A DNA stretch of 6,177 nt, from positions 1 through 6,177 of the forward strand of contig JAURFJ010000071.1 in the NCBI GenBank assembly GCA_030834365.1, in the 5' to 3' direction. Below the pieces are notes generated by a model. It was not told the DNA's origin and did not search any database. It saw only the letters and a program-made list of their open reading frames with translations. How positions within the stretch are numbered: the stretch's first letter is position 1; each line of letters opens with the position of its first letter. The translations under genes and the position numbers were made by a program. Origin of the DNA: Flavobacteriaceae bacterium. Lineage in GTDB: Bacteria; Bacteroidota; Bacteroidia; Flavobacteriales; Flavobacteriaceae. Shown here in pieces: positions 5,972 to 6,177 of this stretch.

Positions 5972-6177
5972 TGACAGTATACGAGAGAAGTAGTGCGCTT
6001 TTTGCCGCTGCTAACAAAGTGATCCCTGGCGGAGTGAACTCTCCGGTTCGGGCTTTTAGGTCGGTGGGGGGGCATCCGGTATTTGTAAAGCAAGCTAAAG
6101 GCGCGCATTTACTCACTGAAGACGGCCATACCCTTATTGATTATATTTCTTCATGGGGCCCATTACTTTTTGGTCAC
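5971..6177 (+). CDS. hemL: Glutamate-1-semialdehyde 2,1-aminomutase, N-terminal part (cut by window edge)
   Basis: The first 69 residues are visible, about one sixth of the usual length. A PLP enzyme of class III aminotransferase fold, it converts glutamate-1-semialdehyde to 5-aminolevulinate, the first committed tetrapyrrole precursor in the C5 pathway to haem. Diagnostic sequence: RSSALFAAANKVIPGGVNSP (6-25), VRAFRSVGGHPVFV (26-39), the strand turn GAHLLTEDGHTLIDYI (44-59) and SWGPLLFGH (61-69). The catalytic Lys lies beyond the edge. The ATG shares its A with the preceding stop (TAATG), a classic arrangement for translational coupling. No separate promoter or Shine-Dalgarno sequence is visible, so expression probably depends on the upstream operon. 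Confidence 0.97.
   Translation, partial: MTVYERSSALFAAANKVIPGGVNSPVRAFRSVGGHPVFVKQAKGAHLLTEDGHTLIDYISSWGPLLFGH

Overview
The window looks like ordinary core chromosome from a member of Bacteroidota, probably flavobacterial, of intermediate G+C. Four things suggest this. An M23-type envelope protein of the Bacteroidota kind sits divergently beside alaS. A tiny DUF5522-like Cys-rich protein is present. Gene starts lack clear Shine-Dalgarno sequences. Several starts are preceded by TAnnTTTG, the -7 element typical of the phylum. I see no mobile element, CRISPR array, tRNA or rRNA.

Layout. From 1 to 478 (minus) lies the N-terminal part of a membrane-anchored M23-family peptidase-like protein that apparently starts with TTG. 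A 47-bp divergent gap leads to alaS (526-3144, plus), a full-length alanyl-tRNA synthetase. Convergent with it across 67 bp is a DUF4136-like lipoprotein gene (3212-3772, minus). Upstream of that gene is a gap of about 100 bp with a near-perfect 26-bp palindrome, then a 51-residue DUF5522-like gene (3874-4029, minus). An 86-bp divergent gap follows. It holds two opposed TAnnTTTG elements, each ending exactly 7 nt from its ATG, so both transcripts may be leaderless or nearly so.

From 4116 to the right edge the genes form a tight plus-strand operon. It contains a PLP-dependent ACC deaminase/D-cysteine desulfhydrase-family enzyme (4116-5045), an outer-envelope glucosaminidase-LysM lipoprotein (5024-5971, 22-nt overlap) and hemL, glutamate-1-semialdehyde aminomutase (from 5971, stop/start overlap TAATG, cut by the edge). 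The first enzyme has Thr at both positions that separate desulfhydrases from true ACC deaminases, so ethylene-precursor degradation is unlikely.

The genes serve translation, cell-wall turnover, envelope lipoproteins and tetrapyrrole synthesis. I found no convincing undescribed system. The points most worth a second look are the palindrome at 3792-3817, the paired leaderless-type promoters, the TTG start, and the wall-hydrolase/hemL operon.
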